From Limnanthes douglasii subsp. nivea (taxonomy: Eukaryota; Streptophyta; Magnoliopsida; Brassicales; Limnanthaceae): a stretch of DNA of 64,000 bases. The first letter of the stretch is position 1, and every line of letters begins with the position of its first letter. The stretch is from positions 165,966,813-166,030,812 of the forward strand of contig JAUPFV010000002.1 in NCBI GenBank assembly GCA_036936605.1, given 5' to 3'. The notes under the pieces are model-generated. The model was not told the origin of the DNA. It saw nothing but the letters and a program-made list of their open reading frames with translations, and ran no database searches. Of this stretch, positions 33,811 through 45,110 are shown one piece after another. A program made the translations under genes and the position numbers.

Positions 33811-35345
33811 TTGGAAACACCTTTTGGCGATTCAGTTTTTTGGCACAACTCCCAAACAATTAATGACATCACATGCTTAATTGGAAAAGCATATAGTCAC
33901 TCAAACACTTACTGTATTCCATTGTTAGAAAAAATCACCAATTTCAAAAATTCTTCGCTCGAACTTTGCTGGAAAACTCTCTCCATCTTTAACCAAGGTG
34001 CTTGCTATCATCTTCTTCATTATTACCCAGGTAACTTACTTTTTATCAAATAAACACTTCGCGTTGAACGTTTGAGAGAACCCTAGATTTAAGGTTTCAA
34101 ACTTCTATCAGTAGGCGTTTTCCCAAAATCAAATCGCTTGCCCTCACCCGCTTTAATCATTCTGATTCATATCCTTACCTAATTTTAGTATGTAGAAAAA
34201 CCATGGCACCAAAAAGGGCAACGAAGACTAAAGTCGAAAAAATTACGGAGCCCTTATATGAAGACATCAACGACTTAGAAAACTATTTCTCTCAAATAGC
34301 CCCTAAGTACACCAATTTAGACGATGATAGAATTTCCATCCTGAAGGACAGATGTAATATCCCTGAGGATGTGACTATTAGGGCTCCCAGTATAGGCGAA
34401 CACCCCTATCATACACAAGAGACGGAGACCTGCTTTTTTACTACTTTATTTGACTGGGGGTGAGGTTGCCGCTGCCCGGGCTCATTCGCGGTTATTTTAG
34501 TATGCTCGGCATCTGCCCTACTCAAATGTTTGCGAATGGTTGGATGCTATTACTCAGCGTGGTCCTCAACTCACGCTTGCTTAGTACTGAAATATGCTTA
34601 ACAGACCTACTATCGGGTACTGATGTAACCAAATTGGCCAAAACCCCTTTCTTTTACACCCACTTTAAAAGGGTTAAGAAATTTGTTAAACTCCCTTCCT
34701 CTGATAGGAACTGGAAGAACTCTTTCGTGTTTGTGTCGGGTAACTGGGAACATAGCACCTCCACCTTAAACCCTCAGCTAGAAAGAAAATAGAGATTAAA
34801 ATTTGCACGACCTCTTGTATAATACTGTATCCATCTGTCTTTCAGGTGAACTGTCCAATCAGAGCTGGTGGAAAGAAGGGAGACCACTATACTACGTAAA
34901 CCCTTTGATCAGAGTCAGTAGCTTAGCTTTTGAAGCTTGGCAACATGATCCTAAGCGACTGTTCACACGGTACAATTACTTGAAATCAGGGTTGTGGTCG
35001 ATTCCAGAGCTCAGAATCACAGATGAAGGAAAAGTAAGAATGGAAGATGGTTCACAAGCTACTATGGATCGCATCAGATTACTTTTAGAGCAAAAGCTCC
35101 AGGAGAAGAACAATGCCGACATCTGGCTGGTAGTACCTCAAGTCACCTGAAAAGTTGGTGAAGCTGGGCACTCATCTTCTGCTCATGCTCTCTCTTGCGA
35201 ACAAGGGAATGATGCCACGAAAAACAAAGGAAAGACTGCCGAGCAAACTGAAAAAGAAGCACTGAAGGTGCCTGAAGCTACTCAGCCCAACAAGGTCCGA
35301 ACAGAAAGAGATGAGGATGACGAGGAGACCCTCTCTAGTGCACTT
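33811..35345 (+). pseudogene. Antisense-type extra ORF (PF04195-like), block copy 3, truncated
   Basis: Plus-strand copy. Leader exon candidate 33811-34031 ends at GTAACTTAC. MAPKRATKTKV starts at 34203. The G-run shift lies near 34455, then RLPLPGLIRGYFSMLGI, NSRLL, SWWKEGRPLYYVNPL and a TGA at about 35148 shared with copy 2. The frame is cut at 35345 after DEETLSSAL by fusion to Tat element B. Nonfunctional. Confidence 0.68.
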
Positions 35346-35501
35346 GGATTCAAAGGTTGATGAATTTGATGCTGCCTCGGAATATTTGGATATGGATCCA
35401 GATAGATTAATTTTGATGACAGTAGAAGAGCCAATAAAGAAAGGGTATGTTCGAAGTTTGTGTGAATATTTTTAGTCACTGCTATTTTTGGGGGTGATTC
35501 G

Positions 35502-36119
35502 ATGATTGGTAATACTGATAGCTTGAGGAAAAGACATATTGTTAGTTTGGCAACCCAAATAAAGGGAAAAATGTATACTCATATGTATGGAAAAATATAC
35601 ATTCCTTTTATTATGTCTGATGAGGATGATTTGCATGGAACAGCGGGGCCACATGAGGATGTAGTGGTCATTGAGACAGAAATTGCTGGCTTCGAGATTA
35701 GAAGCGTGCTGATAGATACTGGGAGTTCTGCGAACGTCCTTTTTAAAGCAACGTATGACAGGATGTGCAATCCTCCTCGAATTTCTCAGTCAGAGCGCAC
35801 ACTCATTGGTTTTACAGGAGTAACTGCACGAGTTATAGGAAAATTCGAGGGGGAGGTAAGTTTGGGAAAAGGACCTTTCAAGAAGAAGGTTCAAGTGCTT
35901 TTTATGGTGGTAGACTGTCCTACAAGTTATAATGCCATTTTTGGAAGGTCCTGGTTGCCAAGGATGTATGATGTTATATCAACAGTACATCAGTGTTTCA
36001 AATATGTTGTTGGAGACCGTGTGGGGGTCGTTCGAAGCGACCAAAAAGTTGCAAGGGAATGTTATGCCACTACACTTCGGATTCGAGGATCCAACAGTGG
36101 TGATATGATGAACGAATAG
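35502..36119 (+). pseudogene. Tat B aspartic protease region
   Basis: An open 205-codon segment of the former polyprotein. The active site VLIDTGSSANVLF has D-T-G at residues 72-74 from the first Met. YDRMCNPP follows, and SYNAIFGRSWLPRMYDV is the conserved C-terminal protease motif. Upstream (35346-35476) a shifted frame encodes EFDAASEYLDMDPDRL and so on. The first Met is only the first ATG of the open stretch, since the protease was cut from a polyprotein. Confidence 0.8.
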
Positions 36120-36131
36120 TAGTCAAGCGGG

Positions 36132-37150
36132 TTGACCTTGGATTTTGATGAAAAGGTTGACGATCCGGGGGAAAACCCAGGGTCATTAACAATAAGCGAA
36201 GAAATTGAGGAGTATACCTTTTCTGAGGGAAGAACACTTCGAATAGGAACCTTACTGACCCTATCTCTACGTCAACGACTATTACAATTTTTGTCTCATA
36301 ATTTGGATGTTTTCACTTGGAAAAATAGAGGACGTGGTAGGAGTACCGATCGAAGTGATTTTTATTAGTTTAACTATTAATCCAATAGTGAAGCTTTTAA
36401 TTCAAAAGAGGCGGGCATTTTCGTCAGAAAAACATAAGCAATTGTTTCTGAGGTGGATCGTTTATCCAGGGTCGGACATATAAGGGAATCATAGTATCCT
36501 TTATGGACGAAAAATCGAGTGCTGGTCAAGATGAAAAAGCGGGAAGTGGAGAATGTGTGTTGATTTTACAGACTTAAATCGAGCATGTCCTAAAGACCCA
36601 TTTCTTGTTCCTTGAATAGGCCAATTGATTGATTCCACTCCGGGAAACAAAATATTGACTTTTATGGATGCTTTTGTGGGATATAATCAGATCCAGATGG
36701 ATCAAAAGGATAAAAAATGTACTACTTTCATCACTGACATGGGTTTGCATTGTTATAAGGTTATGCCTTTTGGATTGAAAAATGTCGAAGCTACTTACCA
36801 AAAACTAATGAATAAAGAATTTGCCATCGAGATAGAAAGAAACATGGAGGTATACATTGATGACATGGTGGTAAAAAATTTAGTAGATGATACACACTTG
36901 GAAGATTTAGAGGAGACATTTTTGAATTTAAGGGGAATAAGGCTAAAGTTGAATCGTTAAAAATGTACTTTTGGAGTTTGATCAAGGAAGTTCTTGGGTT
37001 ATGTTATGAGTGAAAAAGGGATAGAACTTGATCCAAAACAATTGAAAGCTGTGGTGTCTATGAAATCGCCTTAAACTATCAAATAAGTACAAGTTTTGAC
37101 ATGAAGGTTAGCAGCACTTAACAGATTTATTTCTCGATTCTCTGATAAAT
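36132..37150 (+). pseudogene. Tat B reverse transcriptase
   Basis: The linker (SEGRTLRIGTLLTLSLRQRLLQFL...LDVFTW, 36132-36368) precedes RT. The open part 36625-36960 contains FMDAFVGYNQIQMD, MPFGLKNVEATYQKLMN and the catalytic YIDDMVVK (residues 77-80 of that segment hold YIDD). Then KFLGYVMSEKGIELDPKQL in another frame. Stops near 36366, 36619, 36958 and 37071 break it. YIDD is typical of Tat RTs. Confidence 0.82.
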
Positions 37151-37970
37151 GTTTTCCTTCCTTTCAAGTGTTACGAGGGCTAAATAAATTTGAGTGGACT
37201 TCGGATTGCGAAGCGGCATTCACAAGCATCAAGGATTTAGTATCATCACTAGAAATATTATCTAAGCCTCGAAGTGGAGAACAACTCTTTTTATACATTG
37301 CGGTATCGATTGCAGTAAGTGTAGTATTGGTAAGCGAAGATTCAAGAATTCCGAAGCCAGTATACTATTAGCATTGATGGGGGTTTCTAGTTAGATGCGC
37401 TCTTATTTTCAAGCCCATGCCATTGAAGTTCGGACTTCATTTACACTAAAAAATGTTATGCAACGTCCTGATATCTCTGGGAGAATGACTAAGTGGTCAG
37501 TGGAATTGGGAGATTTTGATATTACATTCACACCTCGAACTGTAATTAAAGCACAAGCTTTGGCAGATTTTCTTATTGAATTCAATTCAAGCAGATAGAA
37601 TAGAGAGGATAACAAGGATGTTTTACCAGTGAATTCGACGTGGATTATTCGAACTAATGGCGAATCTAGTGTTATAGGATGCAGTGCTGGAGTTCAGTTA
37701 GTTGTTCCATCTGGAGAAACAATGTTTGAGACTTGCGAAGATATGTGGAGAAACTTCAATACAATTAGAGACTAATTCTCAGTTGGTAGCGAATCAAGTA
37801 TATGGAAATTCCGAAGCAAAAAAAGATCGCTTGATTTTATATATTCGAGAGCTTCAAAGTTTGATGCTCTTATTTGATCACGTTGTTGTGGAACATACAA
37901 GTCAATGAAGTAAGACAGTGGCTAACGCATTAACAACTGTTGCTTACTAAGAAAAGTATCCATGGATTTT
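37151..37970 (+). pseudogene. Tat B RNase H and second archaeal-type RNase H
   Basis: The first RNase H/connection (37151-37600) reads VLRGLNKFEWTSDCEAAF..., then GRMTKWSVELGDFDITFTPR and QALADFLIEFNSS. A second RNase H-like domain follows (37620-37960): STWIIRTNGESSVIGCSAGV..., SQLVANQVYGNSEAKKDRLI and HVVVEH. Two RNase H domains in tandem mark the Tat lineage. Stops and shifts throughout. Confidence 0.76.
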
Positions 37971-37989
37971 ATTGTAAAAACATCTTTCG

Positions 37990-39271
37990 ATTTTACTCAA
38001 TGAGACCAATGTCAGCATATTGAGAAACTGCTTGTCACCCCAGAAGTGGTCTGAGGTGACTGGCGAACAAATATTTTGAATTTCTTAATTCGAGGAGAGC
38101 AGCATGCAGATGCAAAACTGGCCAAAAAATGGCAAGGCAAAGCTTTTGGATACATAGTTTTGGATGGAATTTTGTAAAAAAATTATTGAGTAGGTCATTA
38201 CTATGATGTTTGAATAGACAAGAATCACAGGAAGTTTAATCAGAGTTGCATGATGGAAAAGGATCAGTACATTGTGGGTTTAAGGCATTATCTCGTCAAG
38301 TTTTGCTCACAGGGTTTTACTGGCCTTCGATTATGAATGATGCCAAGAGTTTGGTTCAAAGTTGTGATACTTTTCAAAGGTTTTCTAATTCTATTCATAG
38401 ATGGAGAATAGATTCAGTTTGATAGATGGAGAATAGATTTAGTAGGTCTTTTGCTGATGGCCTCTGGAGGACAACAAATGCTAATTGTTGTAGTGGATTA
38501 TTTTACAAAGTGGGCAGAAGCAAAGCCATTAAACTGGAACGAAAGCGAAGGATGTGATTAAGTTCATCGTAATCAGTATTTATTGTCGTTTTGGAGTGTC
38601 TCGAAGAATTACTACAGATAATGGTCCTCAATTTAATAACAAAGAAAATGGCTTCATTCTGTGCTTCGAAGGGACTTAAGCAATGTTTTTCAACACCATT
38701 TCATCCCGAAGCAAATGGACAAGTGGAGGTGACAAACAAATCTATTTTGGAAGGTTTGATTTTTTTTTTATTAGGGGCGGTAGGAAAGTGGCCAAATTAT
38801 TTGCAAGAGGTGCTTTGGGCTTATCAAACAATTCCTAGGGAAGCTACTAAAGAAACTCTTTTTGCCTTAGCATATGGAATGGATGCGTTAGACCCGTGGA
38901 ATCTATGCTGTCATCTTTTAGAATAACTCAATATTCTGAAGAATCTAATGAAGAAGCTAAAAGAGAAAGTTTGGATCTGATTGATGAGAAAATAGTTCGA
39001 GCTCATTTAAATGTAATATATTATCAAACTCTTATGAGGAATAGGTACAATTCGAGGGTAAAAAAGAGGGAGTTTAAAGTAGGTGATAAAGTGTTAAGAA
39101 AAGTATTCCTACATACCAAGGAGAAGAGCCTTTGAAAAACGGCCCCGAATTGGGAAGGGCCTTATATGGCTGTTGAAAGGATAAAGCCATGTTCTTATCG
39201 CCTATGTGATAATCAGGGGAGGATTCTTCAACACTCATGGAATATACAGCATCTGAAGTTACACTGGGAAT
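37990..39271 (+). pseudogene. Tat B integrase
   Basis: Integrase inserts the cDNA into the genome. Pieces in several frames: a zinc-binding region near 38260-38390, the core with VVDYFTKWAEAKPL (38495) and TTDNGPQFNN (38615), FHPEANGQVEVTNKS (38700), YGMDALDP, and the C-terminal PNWEGPYMAVERIKPCSYRL with SWNIQHLKLHW ending near 39270. Stops and frameshifts; not functional. Confidence 0.78.
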
Positions 39272-39321
39272 AACTGTGTTGTATTTCTAATTTGTTTCCT
39301 TTCATTGATTAGCGCAAACTT

Positions 39322-39716
39322 TCCTACCTTAATGGCCCATGGTGGTTTTAACGAGGTGCTATGTATATATTCAAAATTATCAATGAAATGCATTTTTTGT
39401 CCAATGGTTGTCTACAAGTGCTTATTTAAACTGCTTTGGTAACTGATGAAAGATTGATCATCTTCGAGGTTGACCAAGAGTAAATATTTTGAAGTGTTGT
39501 GTACACTTTTTGAAGAAACAACCATGTTCAAAGTGTTAAATTCATTAAACACTCTATGATATTCGAAGTGTTACGTTCGTTAAACACTCTATGATATTTG
39601 AAGTGTTACGTTCATTAAGCAATCTATGATATTCGAAGTGCTACGTTCAATAAGTGCATTATGGTGTTCGAAGTGCTACGTTTATTCAACGTACTATAAT
39701 ATTTGAGGTGTTACGT
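39322..39716. repeat. Element B 3' region: conserved motif and 38-bp minisatellite
   Basis: CTTTCCTACCTTAATGGCCC and GGTTTTAACGAGGTGCTA (39322-39362) sit about 50 bp after integrase. From about 39528 five to six units of roughly 38 bp follow, built on ACACTCTATGATATTCGAAG with TGTTACGTTC. Tandem arrays in this position are known for some Tat elements and can seed satellites. Confidence 0.7.
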
Positions 39717-39929
39717 ATTGTAATGATTATTTAAAGTATTATATTAGGTTTTTACCTCGAATAACTAATATAACAATTAAACGTGAATATAACTTGACTT
39801 AAAAGATGAAGCGTAAACAAAAACCTTTCTCATTCAGAATAATTCGATGGGTATAAGAGTTGTAGTACTAATATGACAGACAAAAAGACAATGAAAACCC
39901 AAAATATAGTAAAACTATTCGTGTTCGAA

Positions 39930-41442
39930 TGACTCTTTTTCGGATGATGAACTTAGAATAGGGTCGAAGGCCTCGCTCGGGCGTTGTTCGACAGGAATTC
40001 ATTCCAAAAGCTTGAAAGATTTATCTTAGCATACGTGGCATGAATTTCTCAAAGGAGTGTGATGGCTCTCTCTTCTTTGCCATTACTAATAGTTGGTAAC
40101 GTATCTTTGGTACACTCGTCTTCAGCAGCAATGATAGCAAGTTGTTTTTCTTTCTCTAAGTGAGCCTAGAGAGAAGCCATCTCATCGATTAAGTTTTTAT
40201 TTTTTTGCTTTGCTTTACTAAGAGAAGTTTGAAGGTCATCGAGTTTCTTCTTTTCAGCAACTAACTCTTCACAATGTTTGGTCTTGAGTTGATCAATTTC
40301 TTCTTGGTACGAGGTGTTGAGATCATTTTTCTCATTTCGATGCATTTCTTAGAGATACTTTTTGACAGAAGAAGTCCTCGGAGAAATTCAGACATTTCCA
40401 TTTGGAATACATGAAACTGATCTTTTATATGGTCACCAAAGATTTCTTTTATCTTTTTATCAGCTTCAACAACACCTTTATAGTGAACCATCTATTTATC
40501 CATACGGTTAAAGTGACTTTGAGAGGCCTCGATTTCTTGAGTAAGTATTTTTGATATACTATTAAGATCATAAAAAGGTTGAAGAACAGCTATGACTTCT
40601 TCGGAAGGCTTCTTAGAAGGAAAGACCACTGGGCTAGGCCGAGGAATAAGGTCTAAAGAAATTGTATGAATAATAACTTCAAGAGATGCGGCTTCAGAGG
40701 AAGCAGGTGCAGATCTCCTACAAAATTTATGCAGATGAGTTTGAATCTCTTGAATGATGGGATCTTCTTCTCCAGCAAGCTCTTATGATTCATCGAAGTT
40801 AATGAAACTGTCAGGGTCGAAGTGATCATCATCTTGGTTATCTTTTACAACGACAATTTCCTTTTGCTGGATGGTGGCGTCCTCAACATTATCTTCATGT
40901 TCCTCTTTATGACTGCTGATTATCTGTAGCTACAACTTCATTGTCATCGGACAGTATTTCTTCGATAACCTCCACTACTTTTCTTTTTCGAATGCGCAGT
41001 AGTTTTCTCATTTTTTTGGAGAAGGACCCTCTTATGTTTCCTTCTTCGATGGTGGAAAGTGTGTTTTATTTTGTTTTTCGTTTCGATCCTTTTGGCTTCG
41101 GATCTGTTGAAGACCTAGCACCAGATTTACTAGCTTCCTTTTAATTCTTTTTTGCCTTCTTCTTTTGGGGAAGATGGTTGTCTGCTCTATTGAGGATTGG
41201 TAAGAACACTTTGCAGGCGAAAAAGTAGGAGCTTTAAAAGGATCGAAATTACCGTAATAGATGGTCTTTCTGGATTTTCCAAGGGGACCGTTGCTTATTA
41301 ACCCATCAACTTTATATTCTTCTGCTCTTTCGCTGATGCATAAATAATCGTAAGCTCTAAAGAAGTTGTTGTTTAATTTTGGGGATTTAGATTCTTTGGG
41401 AATTTTGGCTTCAGATATTCTGGATTTTGGGCGCTTTCTCAT
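39930..41442 (-). pseudogene. Antisense extra ORF of element B, core deleted
   Basis: Minus-strand start MRKRPKSRISEAKIPKESKS at 41442, then NNNFFRAYDYLCISERAEEY, DGLISNGPLGKS. At about 41217 the frame jumps past some 1.36 kb present in copy B2 (47547-48903), which includes the PF04195-like core. The C-terminal half (41000-39960) is acidic, then coiled-coil (MVHYKGVVEADKKIKEIFGD, QFHVFQMEMSEFL). Numerous stops. Role of such ORFs is unknown. Confidence 0.65.
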
Positions 41443-41965
41443 AAACTAGTTAAAAAGGTTTATCGAAAAAAATGATTTTTCTGGTGAATGTAGCCAGTAG
41501 TTTAATGAAACTGGTTAAGATAGCCATTAGTTTGAAGAAACCGGTGAAGGTAGCAATGAGATTTAGAAATTTTTGCTCTTTCTCTCTCAATGAATTTTGT
41601 TTGTGGATCAAAGAATGGGTCATATAAGAGGAGAAAGGACGTGTTGAGAAGTGGAAAAGTGGATGCTAATTGGACAGAAGTTGAAGCGGTTACGTAAATA
41701 AGGGTTCAACACTTGTTACTCTAAGAGCCTAATTGCAGACCTAGCACCTAAAGGGTCGTGATTTGTTGAAAAGTAGGGTTGACACCTAAGATTATTAGCT
41801 CTTGCTTCGAATTGCGATATACACGGATGGTTATATGCTAATATATTTCGATCTATTTAGAACGATTGATGATATATTAGAGTGATTGATGTACTTCGGA
41901 TTATGGAATAGGAAATTATATTTGCTTCTCCTTAGATTTGAATTTGATTAGTTCTCATTCATTTA

Positions 41966-41989
41966 CTGGCATGGGAACTAAAGGGCTAC
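41966..41989 (+). other. Polypurine tract before element B LTR
   Basis: GGCATGGGAACTAAAGGGCTAC directly precedes TGATAAGG of the LTR; the same sequence is at 49654-49677. Confidence 0.5.
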
Positions 41990-42308
41990 TGATAAGGAAG
42001 TAGAATATTGAGGACTAAAATGTAAACAATGAAAGCTTATATAGCAGATTATAAAGTTAGAGAAGGAATTGAGAACTATGTATTTTAGTGAGGGACTAAC
42101 ATGTAATAAGTCCTTTTATGTAACCATTTTCAGTTGTACATTAAGTCCTTGCGCCTCTATATAAAGGCCAAGACTGATCTAGTAAAGGGGTTGAAATTTT
42201 GAGTTTAAACACTTCAATAATTTAAATTTCTCTCTCTAGAATCTATTTCTCTCTCTAAAACTTTACTTCTCTCATTTACTAAAGCGATTCAAATAATCAT
42301 ACTCATCA
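41990..42308 (+). repeat. 3' LTR of element B (copy 1)
   Basis: About 319 bp, TGATAAGGAAGTAGAATATT...AATCATACTCATCA, with a TATA box (CTCTATATAAAGG) near 42155. Matches 49678-49995. The exact right end is uncertain by 3 bp. Confidence 0.78.
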
Positions 42309-43099
42309 GACATAATGTTCCTTGATGCATATATGCCACAACAATATGCTTAATTCTTAATGTGGACTCTTCTAAATCCGGGAATGAATTCAAACTAATT
42401 AGCTTATGCATGGGTTTAAACATAATTATATCAAGGATATTAAGTGAAAGGTTATATACGTTTCTTCCTAGAATTATATTTGAGGAACAAGGTGATTTTG
42501 TCAATAGAAGGAATATTCATGACAATATACTGCTAATTCAAGAGATATCTCATGAATTAAACAAGAAAAGAAAATATGCTAATGTAATGATTAAAATAGA
42601 TATCCCCAAAGTATTTCACAAATTTTCATTCAAATTTATACTAATAATCTTGGAAAATTTTGGATTTGATTTAAGGTTTGTAGACATGATTAAAATATCC
42701 ATAAATTTAGTATGGTTTTCAATTATTGTAAATGGTTATATCAAGCCATCTAAAGGAGTAAGATAAGGTGATCTAATTTCTCATGGTCTATTTATGATTA
42801 CTAAAGAGTAACTCATTAGATGTATTAAAAGGCTATTTGAAGATAATAGAGGAACTCATTAGATGTATTAAAAGGCTATTTGAAGATAATAGAGGAATGA
42901 GATACAAAACTAGTAATCTATTGGTGGTACATTGCATGGCCTTTGCAGATGATTTCACCATCTTTGCAAATGGATCTTCATGAAATATCAATAAAATTAG
43001 TAAGATCTTGCAACATTACCACGATAGATCAAGACAAATAAAAAAAGGCAAAATCACTTTCATAACTCTTACAAGAATGCCTTTAATCAAGAATCGAGT
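42309..43099 (+). pseudogene. L1-type LINE reverse transcriptase fragment
   Basis: Open from 42362 to 42766: KLISLCMGLNIIISRILSER, NIHDNILLIQEISHELNKK, MIKIDIPKVFHKF (palm motif with D), IKPSKGVR, then stop and GDLIS, and further on AFADDFTIFANGSS with the catalytic FADD at 42941-42953. A 43-bp perfect tandem duplication (42810-42852, 42853-42895) breaks the frame between them. Both LINE ends are missing. A different LINE from the one at 15374. Confidence 0.78.
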
Positions 43100-43586
43100 T
43101 GATGTAGCGAAGACTGCAGCCAAACTGGTTTCTCGCTCGGGTATCCGAACTAGGCGAAATTGGTACTCAAATGAACGTCTCGACACATTTAGGCTCCAAA
43201 AATTCTATTTTACTGTTTTTGATATTTTATTTTATTTTAAAATCAATATTTTAATTACTGAGTCAAATCTGATTGCATTCAGATTATATTTGATTTTTAA
43301 TTTTAATATCTTTATTGTATATTATAAATTATTTTATTAGAGTTTTGGATGTCTTGTATATAAAGCATTTTATACCCTATTTTACCGTTAGACTTTGATG
43401 AATAAAAATTTAGATTTTTCTCTGAGTCTCTGAGTCTCTTTTTTACTCTGACCTAGGTTTAGAGATTATCTACTCCGTTTTTGTCTTCTTCTCTTTGTGT
43501 TTGTCGTCCTCTGTTCAACCTTATATCTCGGCGCTACCATATTGGTATCAGAGCGACATAGCTTCTACGACATGGGTTAAGGAAAT

Positions 43587-44260
43587 ATGCCGCTTAAGAT
43601 TACCACTCGCGGGAAGTCCACTACTCTAGTTGTAGAACCAGTCTATCCGGAGGAGATGGAATATTAATTTGGCCAGATATGTGAATGGATGAATTCGTTG
43701 CGATAAAGCGATGGAAGATATAGAGAAGATAACTGCCATCAGATTCCAAACTCCAATCAGAAATTCAAAGGCGAAAGTCTTTTTCACAAAATCCAACCAC
43801 AACCATAGCTACAATTTGGAAAAACCAAAGGGGAAGGAACACCATCAAGTAGTCGCCGATACTCAACCATCCACTCTTTGAGGCTTACTACTAGGGTGAA
43901 ATTTCTGATGAAACTTGGTCGGAATTGGGAGATCCAATTTATGATGTCTAAGACGATGAGATTGAAGATAAGAGCGTTGATGTTAAAGAATGGGATAATG
44001 AAGATTTACTTAATGTTGAGGAGAAACTTGTAGATCAAGAAATTGTCTAAGACTTCAGTACAGAGATTTTGTTGAAGAAGGAATGCGAAGTAGTGGCTTT
44101 TATCGTGGAGATGCGCCTTCCAGGTATTTTTGGTTATCCAAAAATCGAACCCTTGTTTCGGTTCTCTGTGGATACATATTGTCGTGTAGTGAAAATACAA
44201 GATGATATTTTTGTACTTGATATTATGAAGAGATTGTTAGAAGAAAATATTAGTGTTTAA
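43587..44260 (+). pseudogene. Internal coding remnants of element H
   Basis: After the PBS an ATG opens MPLKITTRGKSTTLVVEPVY and stops soon; further frames give KLGRNWEIQFM and an open piece MLKKECEVVAFIVEMRLPG...NPLFRFSVDTYCRVVKIQDD-like (44069-44260). It could be a decayed gag-like ORF. No catalytic domain recognised. Confidence 0.35.
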
Positions 44261-44462
44261 ATGCATAAAAGGTTAGGTTTGTAATAGAAACTGGAGGAGA
44301 TTTGGGTGATGGTTGGGGAAATAAAAGAAATAATAAAAAGTTAAAAGTAGAAGATTGTAGTGTTTTGAATCTGCTGGCAGGAATATACTCTGAAGAACTT
44401 GAGAAGCTATCTATTATTCAACAAAGAGGAATTCCTTCCTGCAAAGGTCTTGTCGTCTTGAT

Positions 44463-44738
44463 GTGATACAACAAATACAGTCTGGAACTGGAAAGTCAAC
44501 AACTTTTTACACGTGCAAGGAAGCTGATATCGAACAAGTGGGTGAAATCTATATTGTTACTGATGATCACATTAATGTCGAGGACATGGTAAAGAGGGAT
44601 AAAGCTGGGAAACCACTTCTTGACAAGAGCGACATCATTCAGATTATCACCTCTCACACACTTATGACAATACCAATTGCAATCGAAGGTGAAAACGTCA
44701 ATGTTTTTTGCAGTTCTTTCAACGTTTCTACGTTTTGA
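44463..44738 (+). CDS. Unrecognised 91-codon ORF inside element H
   Basis: Open frame starting MIQQIQSGTGKSTTFYTCKE and containing VGEIYIVTDDHINVEDMV and LLDKSDIIQIITSH, stop at 44736-44738. It lies just before the polypurine tract. The frame may extend in shifted form upstream (44345-44460, LNLLAGIYSEELEKLS). I do not recognise a family; GTGKST looks like part of a P-loop but the other motifs of a nucleotide-binding fold are not present. It may be a captured host fragment or a decayed element ORF. Confidence 0.3.
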   Translation: MIQQIQSGTGKSTTFYTCKEADIEQVGEIYIVTDDHINVEDMVKRDKAGKPLLDKSDIIQIITSHTLMTIPIAIEGENVNVFCSSFNVSTF

Positions 44739-44862
44739 ATTCGAGGTTGAATTCTTCCCAACCGGGGAAGGATGATGTAGCGAAGACTGCAGACAGACTG
44801 ATTTCTCTCTTGGGTATCCGAACTAGGAAAAATTAGTACTCAAATTAAACGTCACGACGAAC

Positions 44863-45110
44863 CCAACAACTGTCAAAAGTGTGACTATGTCACGAAATTC
44901 GGTTGTTACAATAATAGACATGATTTATAATAGGTTGTTATGTGGTACTGCTGAAACCAATATGGAAATAAACTGGATAAATTGGTTGAATTTATGTAAA
45001 CCCTATGAAGAACCATTCATTCTCCTAAACAAGGATGAAAAATTTATTGGTATGATAAAGACAATATCAATACCTTTTGGTATCAAGGTTGCTGGAATAT
45101 AAGCCTCAAA
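44863..45110 (+). other. Spacer with unassigned 73-codon ORF (44881-45102)
   Basis: Open frame MTMSRNSVVTIIDMIYNRLL...INWINWLNLCKPYEEPFILL ending before the SINE. No domain recognised; could be chance or an element remnant. Confidence 0.2.

Larger units (their letters stand above)
29085..35345 (-). repeat. Composite duplicated block, copy 3 (inverted)
   Basis: Reverse complement of the block, matching 19059-25285 of copy 2 from GAAGAAAATGAGAGA-type sequence at 29085 to AAGTGCACTAGAGAG at 35345. Like copy 2 it lacks the LINE and carries the TGA in the extra ORF. With copy 2 it forms an inverted repeat of about 6.2-kb arms and a 3.8-kb spacer. Confidence 0.9.
35346..42308 (+). mobile_element. 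Tat-type Ty3/gypsy element B, 5' truncated
   Basis: In order on the plus strand: protease, pre-RT linker, RT, RNase H, second (archaeal-type) RNase H, integrase, conserved 3' motif, minisatellite, antisense extra ORF, polypurine tract and 3' LTR. The dual RNase H and antisense extra ORF identify the Tat lineage. The 5' LTR and gag are missing at the joint with block copy 3. All coding parts carry stops or shifts. Confidence 0.85.
43100..44862 (+). mobile_element. Non-autonomous LTR retrotransposon with initiator-Met PBS (element H)
   Basis: 5' LTR 43100-43539 (TGATGTAGCGAAGACTGC...GGCGCTACCA, TATATAAA at 43357), PBS TGGTATCAGAGC at 43543-43554 complementary to initiator-Met tRNA, about 1.2 kb internal DNA with no pol, polypurine tract CCGGGGAAGGA at 44762-44772, and the first 90 bp of the 3' LTR (44773-44862). 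The remainder of the 3' LTR is lost. Short internal length without RT suggests a non-autonomous derivative. Confidence 0.82.

Noticed and set aside
41200..41230. The B1/B2 difference as a spliced-out intron of a processed copy
   Set aside because: No GT/AG borders at the joint in the minus-strand orientation.
44463..44738. GTGKST as a P-loop NTPase gene
   Set aside because: Only the short motif is present; no Walker B or fold context, and it lies inside a non-autonomous LTR element.
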